In this document: piece after piece, positions 1 to 8,926 of the stretch
Numbering within the stretch: the first letter of the stretch is position 1
Layout: each line of letters begins with the position of its first letter
Source of the DNA: JANYIP01 sp031394045
Lineage (GTDB): Bacteria; Actinomycetota; Actinomycetes; Prado026
DNA: 15,159 nt
Direction: 5' to 3'
Assembly: GCA_031394045.1 (NCBI GenBank)
Contig: JANMWN010000201.1
Span: forward strand, 1 to 15,159
Notes under the pieces: generated by a model
What the model saw: the letters and a program-made list of their open reading frames with translations, nothing else
Told to the model about the DNA's origin: nothing
Database searches by the model: none
Program-made: the position numbers and the translations under genes

Positions 1-97
1 CCAGCCGGCCGAGCGGGCCCGGCTCGACCTGCATGAGTGCAGCGGCAGGCGCACCTGCGGTAGGCCCGGCGGGGTCGACCGTTGCGGTCTGAGTCAT
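1..97 (-). CDS. N-terminal fragment of an unidentified gene
   Basis: An ATG at 97 on the minus strand opens a frame that runs off the left edge, giving 32 codons. The peptide begins MTQTATVDPAGPTAGAP and is rich in Ala, Pro and Gly, which suggests a disordered leader ahead of the first domain. An AAGGAG ribosome binding site lies about 7 bases upstream of the ATG, so the start is well supported even though the product is not recognisable. It is divergent from the TetR-family gene at 215, with operator-like sites between them. That arrangement commonly means the regulator represses this gene (inference). No function can be assigned from what is visible. Confidence 0.6.
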   Translation of the reverse strand, partial: MTQTATVDPAGPTAGAPAAALMQVEPGPLGRL

Positions 98-124
98 GAC
101 GGCTCCTTGCCAGTGTGATTGGGC

Positions 125-194
125 TTGACTTGAGTGACGAGACATAACCAAATCGCATCAAGAACCTGCTGTCAAGTCCATTCACGCAAGTGAA
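125..194. promoter_or_regulatory. Candidate TetR operator pair and divergent promoter
   Basis: Two related 14-base sites lie between the divergent genes. The minus strand of 181-194 reads TTCACTTGCGTGAA, with palindromic arms TTCAC and GTGAA. The plus strand of 125-138 reads TTGACTTGAGTGAC and matches it at 11 of 14 positions. A consensus -35 box, TTGACA, is on the minus strand at 170-175, facing the gene that starts at 97; no equally good -10 is evident. Sites on both sides of the promoter would suit autoregulation plus repression of the divergent gene. Assigning them to the TetR protein is inference from position. Confidence 0.45.
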
Positions 195-214
195 GATGCG
201 TTACGATTCCTTCC

Positions 215-949
215 ATGGCCAGCACACGCAGCACCGATGTCCCGTCGCGGCGCGAGCGGACGCGCGCCGCCACGATGACTGAGATCAAGCAGACCGCTCT
301 CCAGCTGATGCGCGAGCAGGGCAACACCGACCTGCGCTTCAGCGACATCGCTCGGGCCATGGGACTGACGCCGCCGGCGCTGTACCGCTACTACGCCGAC
401 CGCGACGAGCTGCTCACCGAGCTGATCACGGACGGGTACCGTGACCTCGCGGCTGCCCTCCTGGTGCCAGTTCAGGCTGAGGAACCCGCTGACCCCCAGG
501 CCCACCTGCTGCTCGTGGCCGGCGCCTATCGCAGCTGGGCCCACGCGGAACCGCACCGGTTCGCGCTGATCTTCGGCCCGCCGGTCCCCGGCTACGCCGC
601 TCCGGAGGACGGACCCACCGTCGAGGCAGCCAAGGACGCCATGACCAACCTGGCTGCGGTGGTCTTACGGGCCGCTGCCCAGGGCGCGCTGGGGGAACCC
701 ATAGTGACCCACCTCGACCCGGCGACTCTGGCGTCCCTGCTCGTGGACGAGAAGGCGGAGCGGATGGGCGATCAGCTGAGCCCGGGAACGCACCAGGCGA
801 TGATGCACGCGTGGGCGGCCCTGCACGGGTTCGTCTGCCTCGAGGCGTACGGCCACCTCGACAACTTCCCGCCCGCGGCCCGCGAGGGGTTGTTCCGCTC
901 CCAGGTCGAGCTCGCGGGCCTCGCGATCGGCTTCAGGGGCTCGAGGTAG
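215..949 (+). CDS. TetR/AcrR-family transcriptional regulator (WHG C-terminal domain)
   Basis: This 244-residue protein is a normal length for a TetR-family repressor. Residues about 20-67 form the DNA-binding domain; the recognition part reads FSDIARAMGLTPPALYRYYA (42-61) followed by DRDELL, typical of the family. The C-terminal ligand-binding half contains W200, H204 and G205 in AWAALHGFVCLE, which matches the WHG-type TetR C-terminal domain. It should act as a dimer that releases DNA when a small ligand binds; the ligand is unknown. The ATG at 215 has no clear Shine-Dalgarno sequence, so translation could be leaderless or start at the ATG at 275, although the latter would remove part of the basic N-terminus. 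It is divergent from the truncated gene at 1-97 and convergent with the methyltransferase ending at 956, leaving 6 bases between stops. Confidence 0.9.
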   Translation: MASTRSTDVPSRRERTRAATMTEIKQTALQLMREQGNTDLRFSDIARAMGLTPPALYRYYADRDELLTELITDGYRDLAAALLVPVQAEEPADPQAHLLLVAGAYRSWAHAEPHRFALIFGPPVPGYAAPEDGPTVEAAKDAMTNLAAVVLRAAAQGALGEPIVTHLDPATLASLLVDEKAERMGDQLSPGTHQAMMHAWAALHGFVCLEAYGHLDNFPPAAREGLFRSQVELAGLAIGFRGSR

Positions 950-955
950 CGCCGG

Positions 956-1678
956 CTACCGGTCGATGCTCCGCCTTGCCAGGTAGACCGTGTTGGTCGA
1001 GTCCCGGCCCTGCAGATAGTTGGCGAAGCTCACGACCTCTGACTCGACCTCGTCGAACACCTCGTTGAGCACCCCCTCGTAGGCGGCGTCCGGAGGGTCG
1101 TTCGACCACAGCGCGAACACGCCGCCGGGATGCAGGTGCGCAGCCAGCCGACGGGTGCCGGCCACGTCGTAGAACCCGGCGTGGCTCGGGTTCAGCAGGT
1201 GCGTCGGTGAGTGGTCGATGTCCAGCACGATGGCGTGGAAGAGTCGGCCCGGCAAGTCCGGGTCGAGCCCGGCACCGGCGACCAGCGCGAAGAAGTCGCC
1301 CTGGACCAGCCGGCAGCGCTGGTCGGCCTGCAATGTCGTACCGGCCGGGATCAGGCCTTGAGTGTGCCACTCGATCACCTCGCCGAGCGCCTCGACGACG
1401 ACCAGCGAACGTACGCGTGGATGCTCCAGCACCTCCAGCGCGGTGTAGCCCAGCCCGAGGCCGCCCACCGCGACGTCCAGCCCGGTTGCCGGCAGCCGGG
1501 CGAGGGCGAGCCGCGCGACGGCGACCTCGGCCACGGTGAACAGGCTCGACATCAGGAAGTCGTCATCCAGCTTGACCTCGTACACGTCGTCCCCGGAGAC
1601 CGGGTCCCGCCGCCGCCGCAGGCTGATCGCGCCCATCGGCGTCTGCCGCCAGTCGAGCTCCTCGAACCGTGCGCTCAT
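956..1678 (-). CDS. Spermidine synthase-like SAM-dependent methyltransferase-fold protein
   Basis: The 240-residue protein has a class I Rossmann fold of the polyamine synthase-like type. Motif I is VGGLGLGYTA (71-80); motif II follows at VVEALGEVIEWH (94-105). The post-motif segment VLDIDHSP (151-158) sits where true spermidine synthases carry their acidic catalytic loop. The N-terminal segment (about 10-50) resembles the small beta domain of these enzymes. Many bacterial proteins of this type are annotated as spermidine synthase without proof of aminopropyl transfer, so the substrate is open. I chose the ATG at 1678 because GGGAG lies 8 bases upstream; the in-frame TTG at 1693 would run through that ribosome binding site. 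It is convergent with the TetR gene and divergent from the next methyltransferase. Confidence 0.75.
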   Translation of the reverse strand: MSARFEELDWRQTPMGAISLRRRRDPVSGDDVYEVKLDDDFLMSSLFTVAEVAVARLALARLPATGLDVAVGGLGLGYTALEVLEHPRVRSLVVVEALGEVIEWHTQGLIPAGTTLQADQRCRLVQGDFFALVAGAGLDPDLPGRLFHAIVLDIDHSPTHLLNPSHAGFYDVAGTRRLAAHLHPGGVFALWSNDPPDAAYEGVLNEVFDEVESEVVSFANYLQGRDSTNTVYLARRSIDR

Positions 1679-1736
1679 CTGTCCAGCTCCCAACGGCGCG
1701 CTTGCACGACGGCCTAGGTCCGATCCTGTGTCGATT

Positions 1737-1750
1737 GGTGATCAGTCACC
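1737..1750. promoter_or_regulatory. Short palindrome between divergent methyltransferase genes
   Basis: The sequence GGTGATCAGTCACC has perfect 5-base arms around TCAG. It lies in the 108-base gap between the divergent starts at 1678 and 1787. A -10-like TAGTCT at 1775-1780 ends 6 bases before the GTG at 1787. The palindrome could be an operator or chance; no matching regulator is identified. Confidence 0.25.
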
Positions 1751-1786
1751 CTGTCAGCCCCGGCGGCAAGCACCTAGTCTCGGGCC

Positions 1787-2575
1787 GTGACTGATCCCGA
1801 GGCGGTCGTGAGCACATACACCGAGGACGAGACGTCCCGGCTGGAGCTGATCTGGGGCGAGGGTTTCCTGTCCCCCGGAGGCCCGGCCGAGGTCGCCCGT
1901 ATCCTGGCCGGCCGGGACGTACGCGGCCAGGACGTGCTGGACATCGGCTGCGGCATCGGTGGGGTGGACCTGGTGCTGGTACGTGACCACGGCGCCGCGG
2001 TAGTGACGGGGATCGACGTGCAGCAGTCCCTGCTGGACGTCGCAGCGGAGCGGGCCCGAGGGGCCGGGCTCGGCGACCGCGTGGCGTACCGGATCATCGA
2101 GCCGGGTCCGCTGCCGTTCCTGGACGAGTCCTTCGAAGTGGTCTTCAGCAAGGACGCGATCATCCACGTGGGTGACAAGCCCGCGCTCTACCGCGAGTGC
2201 TTCCGGGTGCTCCGCCCGGGTGGTGCCCTGCTGGTCGGCGACTGGCTGCGCGGTGAGGGCGACGAGCTGACGGCGCAGGTGGAGGCATTCGTGGCCGAGG
2301 CCGGCCATGTCTTCGTGATGCGGACGCTGGCCGAGACCGGCCGGATCGTCGCGGACGCGGGCTTTCGCGACGTCGAGCTCGAGGACCGCCATGGGTGGTA
2401 CCAGGCGGAGGCCGAGCGGGAGCTGGCGCGGCTACGCGGACCGATGCGGCCGGAGTTCGTACGCCTGCATGGCGAGGAGGCGACCGAGGCCGAGGTCGGC
2501 TTCTGGCAGGTGCTGGTCGCCACCCTGGACGAGGGTGCCCTCCGGCCAGGGCACGTGCGGGCCCGCAAGCCCTGA
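1787..2575 (+). CDS. Class I SAM methyltransferase, phosphoethanolamine methyltransferase-like
   Basis: The 262-residue protein carries SAM motif I VLDIGCGIGG (50-59), acidic GIDVQQ (75-80), and the segment SKDAIIHVGDKPALYRECFR (121-140), followed by VLRPGG. The phrase 'S-K/R-D-x-I-x-H-x-x-D-K-P-A-L-x-R' together with an N-terminal GEGFLSPGG strongly recalls the phosphoethanolamine N-methyltransferase family of plants and some bacteria, which methylates phosphoethanolamine toward phosphocholine. Bacterial members also include other small-amine methyltransferases, so the substrate is inferred only to family level. Two starts are possible. GTG 1787 follows a -10-like TAGTCT by 6 bases and would be leaderless. 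GTG 1808 has GAGG 5 bases upstream and gives MSTYTEDET. It is a single gene, convergent with katG. Confidence 0.75.
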   Translation: MTDPEAVVSTYTEDETSRLELIWGEGFLSPGGPAEVARILAGRDVRGQDVLDIGCGIGGVDLVLVRDHGAAVVTGIDVQQSLLDVAAERARGAGLGDRVAYRIIEPGPLPFLDESFEVVFSKDAIIHVGDKPALYRECFRVLRPGGALLVGDWLRGEGDELTAQVEAFVAEAGHVFVMRTLAETGRIVADAGFRDVELEDRHGWYQAEAERELARLRGPMRPEFVRLHGEEATEAEVGFWQVLVATLDEGALRPGHVRARKP

Positions 2576-2612
2576 TGCTGCGAGCGGGCCGCGCACGAAC
2601 CGATCAGCTGGA

Positions 2613-2620
2613 CGGCTGGG

Positions 2621-2627
<7 letters not shown>
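2613..2627. terminator. Hairpin between convergent genes
   Basis: CGGCTG and CAGCCG form a perfect 6-base stem with a GGT loop, in the short gap between the methyltransferase stop (2575) and the katG stop (2621-2623), which it overlaps. There is no T-run on either side, so termination activity is a guess from position. Confidence 0.3.
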
Positions 2628-4795
<2,168 letters not shown>

Positions 4796-4826
4796 GTCGC
4801 CTTCTACCGTGGTCGTATCGCGCTCT

Positions 4827-5291
4827 TCAGGCACCGGAACCTCGCTCCATATGGGTTGACGTCTGACAGGTCGGGCAGAGGCCCCAGTGGGTGACCTCTG
4901 ACTCGTCGATGAGGAATCCCTGGTCGTTGCTGGGATCCAGGCACGGGGCTGCTCCCACCGCGCAGTCGACGTCAGCGGCCGCACCGCAGACGCGACACAC
5001 GACGTGATGGTGGTTGTCGCCGACCCGCGTCTCGAACCGGGCCGGGCTCCCCGCGGGTTCGATGCGGCGTACCAGCCCGGCCTTGGTGAACGCGCGGAGC
5101 ACGTCGTAGACGGCCTGCGTCGAGACGTCGGTGTCCGCTCGTACCGCTGTGAGCAGGGCGTCGACGTCGGCGTGCGGCACCGCGTACAGCACGTCCAGCA
5201 CCGCAACTCTGGGGCCGGTGGCCCGCAGGCCGGCCGCGCGGATGCGGTCGGCGGTGGAGGCGGTGTCGACGGTCGACGCGGTCTCGCTCAC
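4827..5291 (-). CDS. furA: Fur-family peroxide-responsive repressor FurA
   Basis: The 154-residue protein has a winged-helix DNA-binding half with the recognition region DVSTQAVYDVLRAFTKAGLV (55-74). Its metal-binding dimerisation half has a histidine cluster at 94-96 (GDNHHHVVC) and two CxxC pairs, C99/C102 and C139/C142. The segment VDCAVGAAPCLDP is characteristic of actinobacterial FurA proteins located directly upstream of katG. In mycobacteria and streptomycetes such proteins repress furA-katG until peroxide oxidises them; the same role is inferred here. The start is GTG 5291. An AAGG lies 8 bases upstream, but a -10-like TAAGGT at 5299-5304 would start the transcript at or next to the GTG, so a leaderless message is likely, as known for mycobacterial furA. 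Confidence 0.93.
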   Translation of the reverse strand: MSETASTVDTASTADRIRAAGLRATGPRVAVLDVLYAVPHADVDALLTAVRADTDVSTQAVYDVLRAFTKAGLVRRIEPAGSPARFETRVGDNHHHVVCRVCGAAADVDCAVGAAPCLDPSNDQGFLIDESEVTHWGLCPTCQTSTHMERGSGA

Positions 5292-5298
5292 CAGGCTG

Positions 5299-5327
5299 AC
5301 CTTAGTCCTTGTCTGGAATCAGTCAAG
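5299..5327 (-). promoter_or_regulatory. furA-katG promoter with candidate FurA operator
   Basis: On the minus strand a TTGACT -35 (5321-5326) and a TAAGGT -10 (5299-5304) are separated by 16 bases and place the transcript start about 7 bases later, at the furA GTG. An imperfect palindrome at 5308-5327, CTTGTCTGGAATCAGTCAAG on the plus strand, pairs CTTGTCT with AGTCAAG (one mismatch) and covers the -35 and spacer. That is a natural place for a Fur-type repressor to block transcription. The promoter assignment follows from spacing and context; the binding protein is inferred. Confidence 0.55.
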
Positions 5328-5385
5328 ATAACGATCATCTCGGAAGGTACGCACTGCGGGTGTGGCGGATAAGATCTAGCGTGGA

Positions 5386-7002
5386 GTGGTGAACCCCGCC
5401 GACGCGTACGACCCCGCGCAGGTGCCGCAGCCGGCTCCGGAACAGGTCATCGCGCAGGCTGCAGGCGCCAGCGGCGGCGCGGGGCGGCTCGCTCTGGTGA
5501 CAGGTCCCACGGGCTACATCGGTGGCCGCCTGGTCCCCAACCTGCTCGAGGCCGGCTTCCGGGTACGGGTGCTGGCCCGCAACCCCGAGAACCTGCGCGG
5601 GCGCGGGTGGTTCACCGAGGTGGACGTCATACGCGGGGACGCGGGCGACGCCGACACGATGCGCGCTGCCTTCGCAGGCGTCGACGTCGGGTACTTCCTG
5701 CTGCACTCCCTCGGCGCGGGCGACGGGTTCGCGGCGACGGACCGTCGGCTGGCACACGTGTTTGCCGACGCCGCGCGCGAGGCGGAAGCCCGCCGGCTCG
5801 TCTACCTGGGCGGACTGATCCCGGCCGACCCGCACGGGTTGTCGGACCACCTGCGGTCGCGGCGCGAGGTGGGCGAGATCCTTCGCGGCTGCGGCGTCCC
5901 GACGGCTGAGCTCAGGGCCGCGGTGATCATCGGGTCCGGCTCCGCGTCGTTCGAGATGCTGCGCTACCTCACCGAACGGCTCCCCGCCATGACCACGCCG
6001 ACCTGGGTACGTACCAGGATCCAGCCGATCGCCGTACGCGACGTGCTCCGCTACCTCGTCGGTGCGGCCGACCTCCCGGACGACGTGAACCGCACCTTCG
6101 ACGTGGGTGGCCCCGACGTGCTGACGTACGCCGAGATGATGCAGCGGTATGCCTCCGTGGCCGGGCTCCGCAAGCGGCTGATCATCCCGGTGCCGGTGCT
6201 GACCCCTGGCCTGTCCTCGCACTGGGTCGGTCTCGTCACGCCGGTGCCGGCCTCGATCGCGCGCCCGCTCGTCGAGTCCCTGCGGCACGAGGTGGTCTGT
6301 CGCGAGCATGACATCGCCAACTTCGTCCCGGACCCGCCCGATGGTCTTATCGGTTTCGACGACGCCGTCGCCAAGGCGCTGACCAAGGTGCGCGAGGCCG
6401 ATGTCGTCACCCGCTGGGCCGAGGCGTCGTACCCCGGTACGGCGGCGAGTCCCTGGCCCGGCGACCCGGAGTGGTCCGGCGGCAGCCTCTACACCGACGT
6501 ACGCGACCGAGACGTGCACGCGACTCCGCACGAGGTCTGGACCGTGCTCGACGGGATCGGCGGCGAGAACGGCTGGTACTCGTGGACGTTGGCCTGGCAC
6601 GCTCGCGGGTTCCTGGACCGGGTGATGGGCGGTGTCGGTCTGCGCCGCGGGCGGCGCAACCCGGACCGGCTCGCGGTGGGCGACGCCGTGGACTTCTGGC
6701 GGGTCGAGGAACGGGTGCCCGACCGGTTGCTGCGACTGCGCGCCGAGATGCGGCTGCCGGGCCTTGCCTGGCTGGAGTTCAGCCTCGAGCCAAGCGACGA
6801 CGGTGGTACGCACCTGCGGCAGCGGGCGATCTTCCACCCGCGGGGGCTCGCCGGGCACGCGTACTGGAAGACGATCTCGCCGTTCCACGCCTTGGTGTTC
6901 GGACCGATGGCCGCGAACATCGCCGCCGCCGCGGAGAAGTCGGCCAACGGGACACGCACGCGCGCTGCTTCGCGCAGAGCTGCCAAATCCCGTGCCAGCT
7001 AG
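5386..7002 (+). CDS. NAD(P)-binding atypical SDR / DUF2867 fusion protein
   Basis: This 538-residue protein joins two parts. Residues about 35-330 form an NmrA/atypical short-chain dehydrogenase domain with the nucleotide loop VTGPTGYIGGRLV (38-50) and a basic stretch, RVLARNPENL, that could recognise NADPH. Residues about 345-520 form a DUF2867 domain (DVHATPHEVWTVLDGIGGEN, then WKTISPFHALVFGPM), related to the SRPBCC/Bet v 1 ligand-binding fold. This two-domain layout is common in actinobacteria; the reaction is not established. The tail after about 520 is basic and Ala-rich. The start is uncertain: GTG 5386 or GTG 5389, neither with a good Shine-Dalgarno, but a -10-like TAAGAT at 5370-5375 suggests a nearly leaderless transcript. 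It is divergent from furA across 94 bases that include the furA operator. Confidence 0.8.
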   Translation: MVNPADAYDPAQVPQPAPEQVIAQAAGASGGAGRLALVTGPTGYIGGRLVPNLLEAGFRVRVLARNPENLRGRGWFTEVDVIRGDAGDADTMRAAFAGVDVGYFLLHSLGAGDGFAATDRRLAHVFADAAREAEARRLVYLGGLIPADPHGLSDHLRSRREVGEILRGCGVPTAELRAAVIIGSGSASFEMLRYLTERLPAMTTPTWVRTRIQPIAVRDVLRYLVGAADLPDDVNRTFDVGGPDVLTYAEMMQRYASVAGLRKRLIIPVPVLTPGLSSHWVGLVTPVPASIARPLVESLRHEVVCREHDIANFVPDPPDGLIGFDDAVAKALTKVREADVVTRWAEASYPGTAASPWPGDPEWSGGSLYTDVRDRDVHATPHEVWTVLDGIGGENGWYSWTLAWHARGFLDRVMGGVGLRRGRRNPDRLAVGDAVDFWRVEERVPDRLLRLRAEMRLPGLAWLEFSLEPSDDGGTHLRQRAIFHPRGLAGHAYWKTISPFHALVFGPMAANIAAAAEKSANGTRTRAASRRAAKSRAS

Positions 7003-7070
7003 GTGCATCCGCCTTCGCGCTGCGAGCGGTAGTGGGGGTACGAGTCCGTCCACTGCAACGAGGAGTCCGC

Positions 7071-7901
7071 ATGCGTTCCCGTCGATCCGCTGCCCTGATC
7101 GGGGCGGCCTTGATTCTCGCTCCAGCCGCTGTGTTCCTGTCCGCATCTCCCGCCGGCGCCGCCTCGAACGCAAAGGTGAGCGTCTTCCACGGCATCCCGG
7201 GGGTCGACGTGAACGTCTACGTCAACGGCAAGATCACCCTGACCGACTTCAAGCCCGGTGCGATGGCGGGCCCGCTTTCCCTGCCGGCTGGGACCTACAA
7301 GGTCGAGGTCACCTCGTACGCCGCAGACAAGGCCGCGGGCATGAAGACCGCTGACGTCATCGGCCCGGCGAACATCCCCGTCAAGGGCGGCCACAACTAC
7401 ACCATCGCGGCGCACCTCACCACCGGTGGCAAGCCGACAGCGACGGTGTTCGACAACGACATCTCGATGCTCGCAGCCGGCAAGGGCCGCGTCACGGTCG
7501 CTCACATCGCCAACGCACCCACGGTGGCGATCACCGCGAACGGTGGCACCCTGATCAAGTCGCTGAGCAACCCGAACTCGGCCAGTGCCGTGGTGCCCGC
7601 AGCCACGTACAAGGTCGGCGTTGTCGCCGGTGGCGCGACCGTGTTCTCGACCAGCCTGCCGGTTGCGGCTGGGGTCAACACGATCGTGTTCGCGTACGGC
7701 ACGTACCCGGCCACGTTCGCGGTCGCCGTACAGAAGATCAGCGGTCTTGGGTCCGCCCCGATGGGGGTGCCCGCTGGTGAGGCCGGACTGGCCAACGATG
7801 GCTCGTCGTTCCCCGGCTACGCCTGGGTCGCGATGATCCTCGCCACGATCGGTGCCCTGTTCGCCGGTCGTCGCGTACTGGCCGGCTCGCGCCAGGTCTG
7901 A
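7071..7901 (+). CDS. Secreted DUF4397 surface protein with C-terminal anchor
   Basis: The 276-residue protein starts with a Sec signal peptide: basic MRSRR, a hydrophobic core, and a likely cleavage after ASPAGA (about residue 30). Two DUF4397-type beta-sandwich repeats follow: the first starts at VSVFHGIPGVDVNVYVNG (36-53), the second at VTVAHIANAPTVAI (141-154). The C-terminus is PMGVPAGEAGLANDG, a hydrophobic span (about 247-266) and a basic tail RRVLAGSRQV. This has the layout of a sortase sorting signal without LPxTG. ATG 7071 has AGGAG 5 bases upstream. The class F sortase gene begins 10 bases after its stop, so the pair is probably one operon and this is the likely substrate (inference). 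DUF4397 domains have no defined activity; an adhesive or structural surface role is plausible. Confidence 0.85.
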   Translation: MRSRRSAALIGAALILAPAAVFLSASPAGAASNAKVSVFHGIPGVDVNVYVNGKITLTDFKPGAMAGPLSLPAGTYKVEVTSYAADKAAGMKTADVIGPANIPVKGGHNYTIAAHLTTGGKPTATVFDNDISMLAAGKGRVTVAHIANAPTVAITANGGTLIKSLSNPNSASAVVPAATYKVGVVAGGATVFSTSLPVAAGVNTIVFAYGTYPATFAVAVQKISGLGSAPMGVPAGEAGLANDGSSFPGYAWVAMILATIGALFAGRRVLAGSRQV

Positions 7902-7911
7902 TCGACGAAGG

Positions 7912-8601
7912 ATGAGTCGCCGCGGGTGGATCCTGTTGCTCGTAGGGTCCCTCGCGGCGCTCATCCTTGTCCCGACCGGGTGGGCCATCAGTCGCCCCGA
8001 TGCCGCCGGTGTGGGTCAGCTGCCCGTCGCTGTGACTCCGAGCGACGGATCGCTGGCCGGTCCGCCGCAGACCGAGTCAGGTCCCCTGGGGACTCCGCCA
8101 CCGATCCCCACCTACCAGGCCGATATCAGTGGCCAGGCCGGGCCGGCTGCTCGTACGCCGACGCCGACGAGGCTGACCATCGCCAGCATCGCCGTAGACG
8201 CCCCCGTAGAGATCGTCGGTGTCGCTCCTGACGGGACGGTCGCAATCCCGCGCAACGCCGACCACGCCGGGTGGTACCAGTACGGCCCCGCGCCCGGGAC
8301 CGCCGCGGGATCCGCGGTGATCGTCGGCCACCGCGACTCCCGCACCCAAGGCCGCGGCGCCCTCTACAACCTTGGCGCCGTCAACCTGGGAGACCAGATC
8401 CGGATCCGACTCTCGGGCGGGCAGACCCTGACCTACCGGGTGGTGGAGCGGCGCCTGTACCTCAAGCAAGGCCTGCCCTGGGCCACGTTCTTCACCGGAC
8501 AAGGGCCCCCACGACTGACTGTTATCACCTGCGGCGGCGACTACATCGCCAGCCGCGGCGGCTACCAGGACAACCTCATCGTCACCGCTGTACCCGCGTG
8601 A
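7912..8601 (+). CDS. Class F sortase
   Basis: This 229-residue membrane-anchored transpeptidase has an N-terminal hydrophobic anchor (about 6-26), a Pro/Gly-rich linker (about 30-85) and a sortase beta-barrel. Residue H140 in VIVGHRDS and C207 in LTVITCGGDY are the expected catalytic His and Cys; CGG after the TxTC-like motif is typical of class F. The segment GGYQDNLIV has Q219 where class F relatives as I recall them have Arg (YRDN); R215 is the nearest alternative. Sortases cleave a sorting signal on a secreted protein and join it to the cell wall; the adjacent DUF4397 protein is the obvious candidate. ATG 7912 fits the anchor, but GAAGG directly abuts it, so translation may depend on coupling to the upstream gene. 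Confidence 0.87.
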   Translation: MSRRGWILLLVGSLAALILVPTGWAISRPDAAGVGQLPVAVTPSDGSLAGPPQTESGPLGTPPPIPTYQADISGQAGPAARTPTPTRLTIASIAVDAPVEIVGVAPDGTVAIPRNADHAGWYQYGPAPGTAAGSAVIVGHRDSRTQGRGALYNLGAVNLGDQIRIRLSGGQTLTYRVVERRLYLKQGLPWATFFTGQGPPRLTVITCGGDYIASRGGYQDNLIVTAVPA

Positions 8602-8628
8602 GTGGGGATGCGCCTGCGTCCTGATGCC

Positions 8629-8682
8629 TCGGGACAGACCGTGCGACGGTCCTGGCCTCGTCTGGGCCTGACACGAGGAAGC
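8629..8682. repeat. Direct repeat copy A (about 54 bp), structured
   Basis: The segment matches 9671-9723 in the same orientation at about 47 of 54 positions with one single-base gap. Both copies contain a perfect 5-base stem GACCG/CGGTC around a 5-base loop; here it is at 8637-8651. A second perfect stem, CCTCGT (8656-8661) with ACGAGG (8673-8678), is found only in this copy. It sits 27 bases after the sortase stop, so it could act as the operon terminator, although there is no T-run. Conservation extends through loops, which favours a dispersed repeat over two unrelated terminators. Confidence 0.6.
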
Positions 8683-8699
8683 CCGCCGCCGCCGACAAG

Positions 8700-8926
8700 T
8701 CAGCGTCGTGTCGCCGTGAACAGCAGGTACTCCCACTCCATGGCCCCGTCACGCAGGTGGCTCGCCATCAGCCCGTCGAGCGCCGCGTCGAGGGCCGCGA
8801 CCTGCTCGTGATGCTGTCGCCGAACAAGGCGCCTACGTGCCCCTCGTCACCCCAGAGCGGCGGTGGCTGAGCACCCGCCGGAGCCGGCGCCGCGAACGGC
8901 CGCATGGCCGCGAACAGGCGTACGTC
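8700..8926 (-). pseudogene. Remnant of a SAM methyltransferase C-terminus, frameshifted
   Basis: Two minus-strand frames each carry part of what looks like one protein end. Frame 1 (about 8926-8807) reads FAAPAPAGAQPPPLWGDEGH and then VGALFGDS. Frame 2 (8816-8700, ending in TGA) reads HHEQVAALDAALDGL and then GAMEWEYLLFTATRR. In many class I methyltransferases of the kind that have a PPPLWG...LFGD segment and end in EWEYLL-TARR, these parts are separated by about 50 residues. So the remnant seems to have lost that section and changed frame. No intact start or SAM-binding motif is present. Family assignment is from memory of such tails, not from a search. It abuts the hydrolase fragment upstream. 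Confidence 0.6.

Noticed and set aside
4796..5206. Upstream extension of the katG frame into furA
   Set aside because: The frame stays open by chance across furA in another phase. KatG similarity begins after the ATG at 4795, which has a good ribosome binding site.
6471..7070. Upstream extension of the DUF4397 frame
   Set aside because: It overlaps the SDR/DUF2867 gene out of frame; the signal peptide and AGGAG site fix the start at 7071.
7003..7070. Short hairpin CGCT-GCG-AGCG as terminator before the DUF4397 gene
   Set aside because: A 4-base stem in high-GC DNA is expected by chance and has no T-run.
5335..7173. 612-codon open frame on the minus strand
   Set aside because: It is antisense to the SDR/DUF2867 gene, is Arg/Pro/Gly-rich with no domain, and runs through the furA-side promoter region. 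Long antisense frames are common in high-GC DNA.
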